From Pseudomonadota bacterium (GTDB lineage Bacteria; Bdellovibrionota; UBA2428), in assembly GCA_018001635.1 (NCBI GenBank), contig JAGNHS010000002.1, forward strand, positions 67,601 to 102,060: a stretch of DNA of 34,460 nt, written 5' to 3'. Shown in pieces: positions 14,702 through 22,713 of the stretch. Numbering within the stretch: the first letter of the stretch is position 1; every line of letters starts with the position of its first letter. Both the position numbers and the translations under genes were made by a program. The notes beneath the pieces were generated by a model. That model was not told where the DNA came from, ran no database searches, and worked only from the letters and a program-made list of their open reading frames with translations.

Positions 14702-16711
14702 ATGGCATCTAAAAAGAGAGATAAGACTAAAACAGTTACTGAGAATACAAAGTCGATCACGTTAACTGACTTGTCTACTTTTGCTGGTGAAATGGGCGAT
14801 AAGATTGAGAGACTTTTAGGTGAAAAAGATTTACCGATAGAAGCTCAACCCATGGCACTTTTAAGAAGATCGGCGGCAAGATGCACAACCGATTTGATGG
14901 AGAAACTTGGGCTTGAGGAAGTGTCACTTCCTAAATTTAGTAATAATTTATTAATTCTCGGACCAGTCCCCTTAGATCTCATTCATTCGTTGGCGAGTCT
15001 TGGCTTATTAACTGCAAGAGAGCAGATTTTAGTGAGTCATGACCGTTGGAAAGAAATCCAACAAGTGTTTCCTGATCTTCGTGGTTTATTGCTCGATTCA
15101 GAAGATAGTACAAATACGGATACTCACACCGAAACGCTCACCGAAACTGAGGCCATTTCTGAAGAGACTTCTCAAAATGACAAAGCTAAAAAATGGGATG
15201 AAGTTGAAGAAGAGCACTCGCTCGAGCTGGATAAAGAATCACCGCCCCCTCAAGAAGAACCTAAAAGCACAGGAAAACGTGAGCCGACGGCTGTTTTAAG
15301 CCGTCAAGCCACTGGAGTTAAGGATTCTAAAAAGAAAAGTTCAAAAAAAGTCTCAATATCGTCGATCTTTCCGTTGCATGTAGGTTTATCGGGATTGTTG
15401 ATTTTGGTGCTTGGGTCTTCGCTCTTTGTATTTGTTAAAAAGCGACACGATGAAAAGTTGAGTGAATCGGGCAAGAGCGGAGTGCTTGAGGTTCGATCGC
15501 AATTAAGAAAGCGTCAAATCGGAAATCTTCCTGAAGACTTGAAGCCTTTAGCGACAGAAACTCTTTATCAAAATGAATTTGGACTATTGAAAAGATTGAG
15601 ACCCTTACTTTTACAATATGAAAAAGGTTCATTGTTTTTAGCTGAAGGAGATGAGCAATTTTTAAGGACGATTTCTCAGCCGGCTTCATCTTCTTTTCAG
15701 GCAAGAATATTAGCTTCTAATCAGTTGGCTCTTTATTATGTCTTCAGAGGGAAATTTTCTGAAGCTCAAAACTTGTTAAATGGAATTTTGCTGGCTTCTC
15801 CAACAGATCTCAATACTTTGTTAAACGCGAGTATCTTTGGAATTGTTACCGGACAATTAAATCAGGCTCGAAAGTATGCCCTTTCGGCTCAAAGTTTATG
15901 TAGAGCTCTCGATTGTTGGCTCCCTTATGCACTTTTGGGTTATGTTGAGGGACTTTCAAATAATCCTGCACAATCGGAAAGATTATTTCAAATTGCTTTA
16001 TCTCATATGGATAATGGTTTGATTTATGGTCTTTGGTTAAAAACTCTCAGTTCATCGCCTGCAGAGGTTAGAATGAAAATTCCTTCAGTCTTAAAGCAAG
16101 CCTTGTGGGCTGATCCGGATTTACTTAAAGATTCTCCTCTTCGAGCTCCACTTTTTATTCATTGGTTATACACAGAATCTGCAGAGGGATATATTACCGC
16201 TTTAGCTTCTTTTGAGAATGAAATTGGGAAAAATAAAGCCCAATATTTGCGATGGGTAAACAATCGACATCCCTTTAATGCGGCTCCTGAGCCGATTACA
16301 CAAATTGAAAAGAAGCTTTCTATTGAAAGCGACTTGTTGGGTCAGGTTCTTTATTCCTATTTACTGAAAGAAACTGGAGAATGGGACCAAGCCAGTCAGG
16401 TGCTTAATCGCGTGATTCCTCAACTCACGGCTAAGGATTATCATGGAACGATGCCGTGGATTCTGGCGGGCAATTTGGCTTCTGAAAGAGGTTTGTTAGA
16501 TCAATCTATAATTTTTTTCCAAGCCGCTCAAAGTCGCAAACCAAGAGATGTGAATGCGATTTATGGTTTGGCGATGAATCTTATTGAAAAAAGAGATTTT
16601 CAAGCTGCTCAAGAAAAAATTGCAGAAACGCTTAGGTTAGATCCATCTTATATTCCAGCAATGCTAAGAATTAGTCGACTTGAGTGGCACCGTAGAATCG
16701 AGTCGGAATAA
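14702..16711 (+). CDS. TPR-repeat membrane protein of unknown function
   Basis: The 669-residue product is not assigned to a named family. Residues 1-140 look like a globular cytoplasmic region; an acidic, Thr/Glu/Ser-rich linker (about 140-205) leads to a basic stretch and a single transmembrane helix near 221-244 (VGLSGLLILVLGSSLFVFV). The C-terminal half reads as helical TPR-like repeats, for example GKFSEAQNLLNGILLASPTD and RDFQAAQEKIAETLRLDPSY, probably periplasmic. It follows mlaD by 8 bases and likely shares its operon, so it may be an envelope assembly or scaffold factor. Its last 48 bases overlap the convergent DciA-like gene. Confidence 0.8.
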   Translation: MASKKRDKTKTVTENTKSITLTDLSTFAGEMGDKIERLLGEKDLPIEAQPMALLRRSAARCTTDLMEKLGLEEVSLPKFSNNLLILGPVPLDLIHSLASLGLLTAREQILVSHDRWKEIQQVFPDLRGLLLDSEDSTNTDTHTETLTETEAISEETSQNDKAKKWDEVEEEHSLELDKESPPPQEEPKSTGKREPTAVLSRQATGVKDSKKKSSKKVSISSIFPLHVGLSGLLILVLGSSLFVFVKKRHDEKLSESGKSGVLEVRSQLRKRQIGNLPEDLKPLATETLYQNEFGLLKRLRPLLLQYEKGSLFLAEGDEQFLRTISQPASSSFQARILASNQLALYYVFRGKFSEAQNLLNGILLASPTDLNTLLNASIFGIVTGQLNQARKYALSAQSLCRALDCWLPYALLGYVEGLSNNPAQSERLFQIALSHMDNGLIYGLWLKTLSSSPAEVRMKIPSVLKQALWADPDLLKDSPLRAPLFIHWLYTESAEGYITALASFENEIGKNKAQYLRWVNNRHPFNAAPEPITQIEKKLSIESDLLGQVLYSYLLKETGEWDQASQVLNRVIPQLTAKDYHGTMPWILAGNLASERGLLDQSIIFFQAAQSRKPRDVNAIYGLAMNLIEKRDFQAAQEKIAETLRLDPSYIPAMLRISRLEWHRRIESE

Positions 16712-16987
16712 ACAATCCGTGGGTAATTCGTGATTAGGCCATCCGGCTTTGCTTAAGAGGGCGTTGAAGCGTTCTAAAATAATAGATTTTTGATAATAAA
16801 GCTCTTGTCGCCATACGGGGTCTTTGACAGCTAGAAAGAGGCACCTTTTACCTTGATTAAAGTGAATCCCTTGAAAGCGTACGTTTTCAAGTAAGGCAGG
16901 GCCTGCGCATTCTTTCCAAGCTTCAATCATGACGAGGGCTCGGTTTTGGGGCAAGAGCTCAGAAAGTTTGACCCATTTATGACTCAC
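16664..16987 (-). CDS. DciA-like (DUF721) protein
   Basis: The 107-residue product follows the DUF721 pattern: an N-terminal helical region with MIEAWKECAGPALLENVRFQ, then LFLAVKDPVWRQELYYQKSI and LERFNALL. The conserved Trp-x-x-Glu-Leu core (VWRQEL) is present. DciA proteins load or operate the replicative helicase DnaB in bacteria lacking DnaC/DnaI loaders, so a role in replication is likely but inferred. The 3' end overlaps the TPR gene tail by 48 bases on the opposite strand, and it is divergent from lptE, which leads to the DNA polymerase III delta gene. Confidence 0.75.
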   Translation of the reverse strand: MSHKWVKLSELLPQNRALVMIEAWKECAGPALLENVRFQGIHFNQGKRCLFLAVKDPVWRQELYYQKSIILERFNALLSKAGWPNHELPTDCLFRLDSTVPLKSTNS

Positions 16988-17065
16988 GGCACTTTTCCTT
17001 TACTATTACTATAGGCTGTGAAAATCGTTTCACAGAGAATCATTATTGACAGGTCTTTTGGGCCT

Positions 17066-17683
17066 ATGCAAGCTGAAGCCGTGGTTAGAGTTTTCCTTTT
17101 ATTTCTTCTTAGTGCATGCAGTTATCATTTAAAAAAGAATGAGACTGTCATAAAGCTTCCCAATTCAGAACCTGTAAAAAATCCAAGAATTTACATTCCT
17201 ATATTTGATAACATTACGATTTATCCCGGTCCTGAGCTTTTTTATACGGCGGAGTTAAGAGACACGCTTTCAAAGATTGAAGGAATTACGATTGTTCATG
17301 AGGAAAAAGATGCCAATATTTATCTTTTAGGGCAAATTGCTCGATATCAAAAGAAAAGAAGTGCCACTTCAGTCACAGGAACTCGATCCTCTCAGGCTCA
17401 GGGGGGATTGGGGAATGGAGAATTGGCTGCTGATGGTGTTCATTTAGATTTAGGTGTCGATTTGCGATTGATATACGCTCATGATGATTCGGGAATGAAA
17501 GAATTGCTTTGGAAAAGAAGTTATTCGCAGGAAAGTGTGTTTCCTGCTTCCACTCGATTTGAGGTTTCAAAGGCGTCTTCTTCGGCCCCCTATATCAACG
17601 ACGCTCGTGAGCGGATTCAGTTAAAGATTTTGGCGAAACAATGGTCACGCCAAGTTGTTGATCAAGTTGTGCAGGATTTTTAA
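17066..17683 (+). CDS. lptE: LptE-like LPS-assembly lipoprotein
   Basis: A short hydrophobic signal ends at a lipobox LLSAC, so the mature protein begins with lipidated Cys, as for LptE, the plug of the LptD outer-membrane LPS translocon. The body has RIYIPIFDNITIYPGPELFY, a typical LptE pattern in which an early Thr/Tyr strand precedes a helix (TAELRDTL), and later beta strands. Start ATG 17066 puts the lipobox near residue 17; an in-frame GTG at 17018 would add 16 residues and is possible, as neither has a good ribosome binding site. The gene ends immediately before holA (TAA then ATG), the lptE-holA order seen in Escherichia coli, which strongly supports the call. Confidence 0.8.
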   Translation: MQAEAVVRVFLLFLLSACSYHLKKNETVIKLPNSEPVKNPRIYIPIFDNITIYPGPELFYTAELRDTLSKIEGITIVHEEKDANIYLLGQIARYQKKRSATSVTGTRSSQAQGGLGNGELAADGVHLDLGVDLRLIYAHDDSGMKELLWKRSYSQESVFPASTRFEVSKASSSAPYINDARERIQLKILAKQWSRQVVDQVVQDF

Positions 17684-18631
17684 ATGGCATCAAAGGAATT
17701 AAAGAACCTCATTGAAAATTTAGAAAAGGGAAAAATATTTAATTCCATCACTCTCGTTGGAGAGAACGCTTTTCTTTATTCTGAAATTAAAAATTTGGCT
17801 GATAAAATTTCATTTTCTCTAAAACGTTTTAGTGTCAATAAACAAGGTCCGGGTAGCGATATTGAAGCAGAAGCTATGGGCATGGGCCTTTTTGGTGGGG
17901 GCACTTTATTGTGGATTAAAAGCTCTCATAATCCTGATCATTGGACCTCGGATGGCCAACGTTTATTTGATAAAATTTCAAAGGCTTGTGATGGGCAAAG
18001 TTTAGCCGTAGTTTTGGAACTTCCAGCTGAAAAGAAAAAAGCTAAGAACTCAGATCTTGGAGCTTCAGTGATTTCTGCTGAAATTCAAGGAGAGGATTTG
18101 CATTTTTGGATTCAGCGAATTAACCAGCGACTACCTGAAAAATTGAGCGTAGATAAATTAGATTTTCTTTTGAGCTTTGAAGCTGATTTGCTTCAGTATT
18201 CACAATGGATGGAGCTCTGGAGTTTGGGGGGCGATCTTTGGGCCGAAATGTCTTTAGGCTGGCAAGGAAAGTCTCCAGCGGGTGAAGGCCTCACGCATGT
18301 GACTAAGCAGGCTCCCGCGTTTGCTCTTGTTGATTATATTTTGAATAAACAAAAAAAAGAGGCCATGAAATTTCTCGAATTAGTGTTTGCTTCTCAACAA
18401 GACCCTCTTCAGCTTTTGGGTTTACTTTCTAGAAATGCTCGCCTACTAAATTCAGTCCAAATGGGAGAGACTCCGGATAAGACGCCTCCATTTGTCATTC
18501 AAAAATTAAAGAAATCTCGATTAGCGGGTTGGAAGTGGCTTAAGGAGTGTGCAGAGCTTGATTCAATGATGAAAACATCAGCACTCGATGCGAAAGCGCT
18601 ATACGCTCGAATGCTTGATCGTATTCTCTAA
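17684..18631 (+). CDS. holA: DNA polymerase III delta subunit
   Basis: The 315-residue protein resembles HolA: SITLVGENAFLYSEIKNLAD at the start, then an ATPase-like core without working Walker motifs, and the C-terminal clamp-loader collar segment with KKEAMKFLELVFASQQDPLQ, LLGLLSRNARLL and KKSRLAGWKWLK. Delta opens the beta sliding clamp during loading. Sequence identity looks low, so the call leans on the C-terminal domain and on lptE immediately upstream with no spacer. It is convergent with rpsT, and only 6 bases separate their stop codons. Confidence 0.82.
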   Translation: MASKELKNLIENLEKGKIFNSITLVGENAFLYSEIKNLADKISFSLKRFSVNKQGPGSDIEAEAMGMGLFGGGTLLWIKSSHNPDHWTSDGQRLFDKISKACDGQSLAVVLELPAEKKKAKNSDLGASVISAEIQGEDLHFWIQRINQRLPEKLSVDKLDFLLSFEADLLQYSQWMELWSLGGDLWAEMSLGWQGKSPAGEGLTHVTKQAPAFALVDYILNKQKKEAMKFLELVFASQQDPLQLLGLLSRNARLLNSVQMGETPDKTPPFVIQKLKKSRLAGWKWLKECAELDSMMKTSALDAKALYARMLDRIL

Positions 18632-18637
18632 AGAAAG

Positions 18638-19051
18638 TTATTTTTTCTTTTTAGCTTTGCTTGCAGTGCTGCTTTTTGCGGCAGTTTTTTTAGCGGGGCT
18701 TTTAGCTTTGATAACTTTTGTAGCTTTAGCTTCAACTGCAGCAACAGTTGCTGATACGCTATCGGCAGCTTCACCTAAGCTCTTCTTTAGAAGAAGAGAG
18801 TAGGCTGAAGTGAGTCTAGACACTTTGCGAGCAGCGTTTCTTTTGTGAAGAACGCCTTTAGAAGCGGCTTTCATAACAGTGGAAACAGCATCAAGAACAC
18901 CTTGTTTTACGGTGTCTCCAGCTTGGCCTTCTTGAATGAGTTTGTAGGCTTGCTTAAGAGCTGTTCTAATGTGGCTTTTGATGGCTTGATTGCGAACAGT
19001 TTTTTTAATGGTTTGACGGGCGCGTTTTTTTGCGGATTGCGTATTTGCCAT
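18638..19051 (-). CDS. rpsT: 30S ribosomal protein S20 with Lys/Ala-rich tail
   Basis: ANTQSAKKRARQTIKKTVRN and GVLHKRNAARKVSRLTSAYS identify S20, a helical protein at the bottom of the 30S subunit. Escherichia coli S20 has 87 residues; this one has 137 because of a C-terminal extension rich in Ala, Lys, Ser and Thr (from about residue 95) ending in KAKKKK. The start is placed at ATG 19051, giving the family's normal MANTQSAKKR beginning; an in-frame ATG at 19066 adds five residues and has no better ribosome binding site. It is transcribed towards holA. Confidence 0.95.
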   Translation of the reverse strand: MANTQSAKKRARQTIKKTVRNQAIKSHIRTALKQAYKLIQEGQAGDTVKQGVLDAVSTVMKAASKGVLHKRNAARKVSRLTSAYSLLLKKSLGEAADSVSATVAAVEAKATKVIKAKSPAKKTAAKSSTASKAKKKK

Positions 19052-19100
19052 TCGCGCAAAATACAAACATTATTGGGGAGCTGTCAATACAAATGCTGGA

Positions 19101-19937
19101 TCATTTCGCATCTTTAGTTTGTATTTTTTTAACTTCTTGCCATAGCATCTCTAGCTCATCAACATTGAGTTTTTCCCAGACTAGTTGCCGCTTGTTTATA
19201 AGGGTCTCCATTTGGGACATTCGTTTAGTAAATTTATCATTGGCTTTAGTGAGAATGATTTCAGAGGACCATCCCTTTTTACGTGAAAGCTGAGTTAAAA
19301 CGAAAAGTATATCTCCAAATTCCTCTTGGGCATGAGTATCATTAGTGGCTTGCTCGAATTCCAGGATTTCTTCTTTAATTTTTGACCAGATTTCTTTATC
19401 AGAGCGCCAATCAAAACCAAGGGAAGAGGCCTTTTCCCCAAGTCTTTGTGCCCTTTGGAGTGCGGGGAGACCTTTTGGAATATCATTTAAACGCTCAGAT
19501 ATTGATTTTTTATGACTTTTTTCAAGACTCTTTCGTTTTTCCCATTGCGCTTCGACTTCTTCGGGTCGACTCAGTTTAGGCCCATTTTTATCAAAAACAT
19601 GGGGGTGCCTATGGATAAGTTTATCGGCAACTTTTGAAGCCACCTCATCGAGTTGAACTCCAGTTTTTTCACCTAATAGTTGAAAATGAAATAGGACTTG
19701 AAAAAGGAGGTCGCCAAGCTCCTCTTGAAAGTGAGGATTGTCGGGCTTTTCGTTGAGCACACAATCTTGAAATTCATGGAGTTCTTCCAGAAAGTAAGGA
19801 AGTAAAGATTCGTGGCTTTGCGCTAAATCCCAGGGGCAGCCATCTTTAGGATCTCTAAGTTGGGCGAGTGTGTTTTGTAGCTTTAAAAGGCCATTTAAGG
19901 GTTTCATTTCTTCAGGACTATAGCTGAGGAGCGGCAT
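19101..19937 (-). CDS. mazG: Nucleoside triphosphate pyrophosphohydrolase MazG
   Basis: MazG cleaves NTPs and dNTPs to monophosphates plus pyrophosphate, in house-cleaning and stringent-response control. The opening LRDPKDGCPWDLAQSHESLL, the first catalytic site LLPYFLEELHEFQDCV with FQEELGDLLFQV, and the second domain with IKEEILEFEQA and EEFGDILFVL show the two-domain bacterial form. ATG 19937 is given; an inner ATG at 19907 (MKPLNGLLKLQ) matches the usual N-terminus better, and a TATAAT on the minus strand (19949-19944) would start transcription at about 19937. The shorter 268-residue form is therefore quite possible. Confidence 0.93.
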   Translation of the reverse strand: MPLLSYSPEEMKPLNGLLKLQNTLAQLRDPKDGCPWDLAQSHESLLPYFLEELHEFQDCVLNEKPDNPHFQEELGDLLFQVLFHFQLLGEKTGVQLDEVASKVADKLIHRHPHVFDKNGPKLSRPEEVEAQWEKRKSLEKSHKKSISERLNDIPKGLPALQRAQRLGEKASSLGFDWRSDKEIWSKIKEEILEFEQATNDTHAQEEFGDILFVLTQLSRKKGWSSEIILTKANDKFTKRMSQMETLINKRQLVWEKLNVDELEMLWQEVKKIQTKDAK

Positions 19938-20016
19938 ATAATCATTATATGCGTGGCGTTATGGGCTTTTAGTGGGGGATAAATTGGGGATAACCTAATA
20001 TCTAAGACTTTTCCGT

Positions 20017-20022
20017 GGGGGG
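20017..20022 (+). promoter_or_regulatory. G-rich ribosome binding site deciding the SGNH hydrolase start
   Basis: GGGGGG four bases before GTG 20027 (bases ccat between). No comparable sequence precedes the alternative GTG 20015, which lies just before this run. An ATG at 20025, out of frame, is followed at once by TGA. Confidence 0.4.
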
Positions 20023-20026
20023 CCAT

Positions 20027-21073
20027 GTGAAGATACTATTTAAAACTTTTGTCATATCATCCATCATTTTAGTTCAATCAGCTCAAGCATCTTTAAGAAT
20101 GCCAGTCTTTGCGACGGAGCTTTTAAAAACAGCCAGTGTGGCCAATCTCTTTGGTCAGAATTTTATTTTTAAAAATGAAGATCCTGAAGCTCAGAGCCGA
20201 CCGATTTGGATTTTGGCGGGTGATTCCTTGTCGAGTGGTTGGGCTAACAAAGACAGTCTACTGGAATTGTATCAAACTGCTTCTAGGAGACCCTTACAAA
20301 GGGCTGGTTCGGCTTTCGATTTGCTTCAACATTTGCCGAGCTCGGCTACGACATGGTTTGCAGGAAGCAGCTTTCATTATGGAGTTTTTGGTTTTTTGAG
20401 TCCTGAGTGGGCGAATCGCCCCGATCCCAATGTTTATCCTGAATGGGTTTTGGTGGCTACGTCCTATGCGGGAGCCGTGCTTATGCCTGAGTATTCAAAA
20501 AATACAGATGCTAAAGACCCTGTTCAGCTTATAAAAGAAGTGGAGAACCCAGAGAGAGCACATTTGCTCACCATGAGTATAGGCGCGAACGATACTTGTC
20601 AGGGAATTGATTCTGTTCGATATCAGACTCAAGCTGAAGCCAAACTCAAAAGTTTAAAAAATCAATTCCGATCTCATAAAATGGATTATGCATTCTGGCG
20701 GGTTCCCGAAGTGGAAAATGTTCATAGTAGAATCATGAAAGTTCTGCGGGCCCTTCCAGAGAGAAACACATCTGAGATTAATGCGAAAAATCGTTTAATA
20801 AATTATTGCGATACCGCTTGGCGACGTTATTGCCCCGCGGTTTTTGAAAATCCTGCAGGCATTCAGCGCAATAGAAATAATTTGAATCGACTTTATGCTA
20901 AATATTTTGGACCTACCTTTGATGCTGGAATCGATCGTTTGAATGATTTTAGTAATCAAGAGGTCATGTATATGTTGAGTTCGGATTGCTTTCATCCCTC
21001 AAGAAGCGGACATAAATGGATCAGTGATAGAATGAGTCGATTCCTTAGAGCAAAAGGTGTTGCTTTTCGCTGA
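20027..21073 (+). CDS. Secreted SGNH/GDSL-type hydrolase-like protein
   Basis: A signal peptide (MKILFKTFVISSIILVQSAQ then A) is followed by SGNH blocks: block I GDSLSSGW with Ser67, block III IGANDT with Asn188, and block V DCFHPSRSGH with Asp320 and His323. These give a serine hydrolase triad, seen in phospholipases and esterases. The insert between blocks I and III carries SSATTWFAGSSFHYGVFGF. The substrate is unknown; phospholipase B-like activity is the nearest analogy. GTG 20027 was chosen because GGGGGG at 20017-20022 can serve as ribosome binding site and the signal peptide then starts properly; GTG 20015 would add four residues. The gene stands alone, divergent from mazG. Confidence 0.8.
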   Translation: MKILFKTFVISSIILVQSAQASLRMPVFATELLKTASVANLFGQNFIFKNEDPEAQSRPIWILAGDSLSSGWANKDSLLELYQTASRRPLQRAGSAFDLLQHLPSSATTWFAGSSFHYGVFGFLSPEWANRPDPNVYPEWVLVATSYAGAVLMPEYSKNTDAKDPVQLIKEVENPERAHLLTMSIGANDTCQGIDSVRYQTQAEAKLKSLKNQFRSHKMDYAFWRVPEVENVHSRIMKVLRALPERNTSEINAKNRLINYCDTAWRRYCPAVFENPAGIQRNRNNLNRLYAKYFGPTFDAGIDRLNDFSNQEVMYMLSSDCFHPSRSGHKWISDRMSRFLRAKGVAFR

Positions 21074-21116
21074 TAATGGCTTGCCAAAAGGGGGAGCCTC
21101 GCCCTAAACCCTGCGC

Positions 21117-22289
21117 ATGGCTTTGCGCGTAAATTTTGAAGTCTTGGCGAAGGATAAAAATTCAGCAGCTCGACGAGCTCGAATGCAAACTCGCGATGGC
21201 GTTATAGAAACTCCTGTATTTATGCCCGTTGGAACTAAGGGTGCTGTAAAAGGTGTGATTCATCAACATCTGCACGATATGGGGGCCCAAATAATGTTGG
21301 GCAACACTTATCATTTGTGGATACGCCCAGGTATTGAAACTTTGCGTGAAATGGGTGGATTACAAAAATGGATTAATTGGCCTAAACCCATTCTTACCGA
21401 CAGTGGTGGTTTTCAAGTTTTTTCACTTTCATCGCTACGAAAAATTACTGATGATGGAGTTACTTTTCAAAGTCATTTAGATGGGAGTCCTCTAAAACTT
21501 CGTCCTGAAACTTCTATCGAGGTTCAAGAAGCCATTAATTCAACAATCATGATGGTGCTCGATGTTTGTCCGGCTCTTCCCGCGACGACAGAGCAACTTA
21601 AGGAAGCCATGAGGCTCAGCACGCTTTGGGCTGAGCGATGCTTGAAGTTTCGCTCGCCTAATAGTGGTGCATTGTTTGCCATCGCCCAAGGAGGCCTCGA
21701 TTCCGAATTGAGAAAAGAACACATCGCCGCACTTTCGGCTATGAAAACAAAGGATGCTCAAGGAACAGAAGTGGAATTTGATGGATTGGCGTTGGGTGGA
21801 TTTAGTGTGGGTGAAGAGCCTGCTGATATGTATCGCGTGCTGTCGCAAATTGTAGATTTTATGCCTCAAAATAAACCTCGTTATTTGATGGGAGTGGGAA
21901 CTCCATCAGATCTTCTCATTGCAGTTGGTCATGGTATCGATATGTTTGATTGCGTGATTCCTACGCGAAATGCTCGAAATGGAACTTTGTATACATGGGA
22001 AGGAACGCTCCGCATTAAAAATGAAAAGTGGAAGCATAGCACTTTGCCTCTCGATGAAAAGTGCGGATGTTACGCATGTAAAAATCATAGTCGAAGCTAC
22101 TTGCGCCACTTGATTCGACTCCATGATTTAACGGCTTCGGTGTTACTCAGTATTCATAATTGTCATTTCTACCAAGACCTCATGAGAGAAGTTCGGAAGC
22201 AAATTGAAGCGGGCACTTATGCCGAATTTCAAGAAGATTGTTTGAAGCGTTGGCGGGAAAACGACTCCGTGTTAAACCTTGAAACTTAG
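21117..22289 (+). CDS. tgt: Queuine tRNA-ribosyltransferase
   Basis: Tgt swaps G34 of tRNAs with GUN anticodons for the queuosine precursor. Visible signatures: LTDSGGFQVFSLS with the catalytic Asp, FAIAQGGLD, LALGGFSVGE, GVGTPSDLL, and the nucleophile region GIDMFDCVIPTRNARNG. The zinc site is CGCYAC followed by KNHSRSYLRHLI and LSIHN (three Cys and one His). The 390-residue length fits. The usual DECTPYPA reads DVCPALPA. The tRNA-Asp(GUC) at the end of this window is one of its substrates. It precedes yajC-secD-secF in the tgt-yajC-secDF order common in bacteria. Confidence 0.96.
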   Translation: MALRVNFEVLAKDKNSAARRARMQTRDGVIETPVFMPVGTKGAVKGVIHQHLHDMGAQIMLGNTYHLWIRPGIETLREMGGLQKWINWPKPILTDSGGFQVFSLSSLRKITDDGVTFQSHLDGSPLKLRPETSIEVQEAINSTIMMVLDVCPALPATTEQLKEAMRLSTLWAERCLKFRSPNSGALFAIAQGGLDSELRKEHIAALSAMKTKDAQGTEVEFDGLALGGFSVGEEPADMYRVLSQIVDFMPQNKPRYLMGVGTPSDLLIAVGHGIDMFDCVIPTRNARNGTLYTWEGTLRIKNEKWKHSTLPLDEKCGCYACKNHSRSYLRHLIRLHDLTASVLLSIHNCHFYQDLMREVRKQIEAGTYAEFQEDCLKRWRENDSVLNLET

Positions 22290-22299
22290 TTCTAAGTTT

Positions 22300-22305
22300 A
22301 AGGAG
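22300..22305 (+). promoter_or_regulatory. Shine-Dalgarno sequence deciding the yajC start
   Basis: AAGGAG lies 7 bases before ATG 22313 and 4 bases before an in-frame GTG at 22310. Spacing favours the ATG. Confidence 0.6.
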
Positions 22306-22312
22306 ACAAGTG

Positions 22313-22702
22313 ATGTTCAGCCGACTTTCGATTGCTGCCCTATCGAGTTTAATATCTTTTGAATTGCTAGCTCAAGAAGCTGCGGCCCAAGCTAAGGCGC
22401 CTAGCCCCATGCAGGGTTTAATGATGAATTTGCCCCTTCTTCTTTTGTTATTCGCGTTCTTTTATTTTGCGGTTATTAATCCTCAAAGAAAACAACAAAA
22501 GCAACAACAAGAATTTCTTTCGAGCCTCAAAAAAGGAGATGAAGTGATTGCTGCGGGTGGAATTATCGGAACTATCTCTGGTCTTACTGAAAAAGTAGCG
22601 ACTCTCGAAATTTCTCCAGATGTTGAAATTAAAGTTCTTCGTGCACAAATACAGGGAACATTAAAAAATCTAGTCGATAGCGCTGCAGGCGCCACCAAAT
22701 AA
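22313..22702 (+). CDS. yajC: Preprotein translocase subunit YajC
   Basis: The 129-residue protein has a signal-like N-terminus, one long transmembrane segment (NLPLLLLLFAFFYFAVINPQ) followed by the characteristic RKQQKQQQEF, and KKGDEVIAAGGIIGTISGLT, the standard YajC pattern. YajC joins SecDF in the holo-translocon in the inner membrane. ATG 22313 has AAGGAG 7 bases upstream. The gene is 11 bases before secD and begins the yajC-secD-secF cluster; the gap after tgt is 23 bases, so tgt is probably cotranscribed. Confidence 0.95.
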   Translation: MFSRLSIAALSSLISFELLAQEAAAQAKAPSPMQGLMMNLPLLLLLFAFFYFAVINPQRKQQKQQQEFLSSLKKGDEVIAAGGIIGTISGLTEKVATLEISPDVEIKVLRAQIQGTLKNLVDSAAGATK

Positions 22703-22713
22703 AGAGGACCTTC

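Noticed and set aside
18630..18650. AAAGAAA/TTTCTTT stem between holA and rpsT
   Set aside because: A seven-pair, almost all A/T stem inside coding sequence of the rpsT tail. Simple sequence bias explains it.
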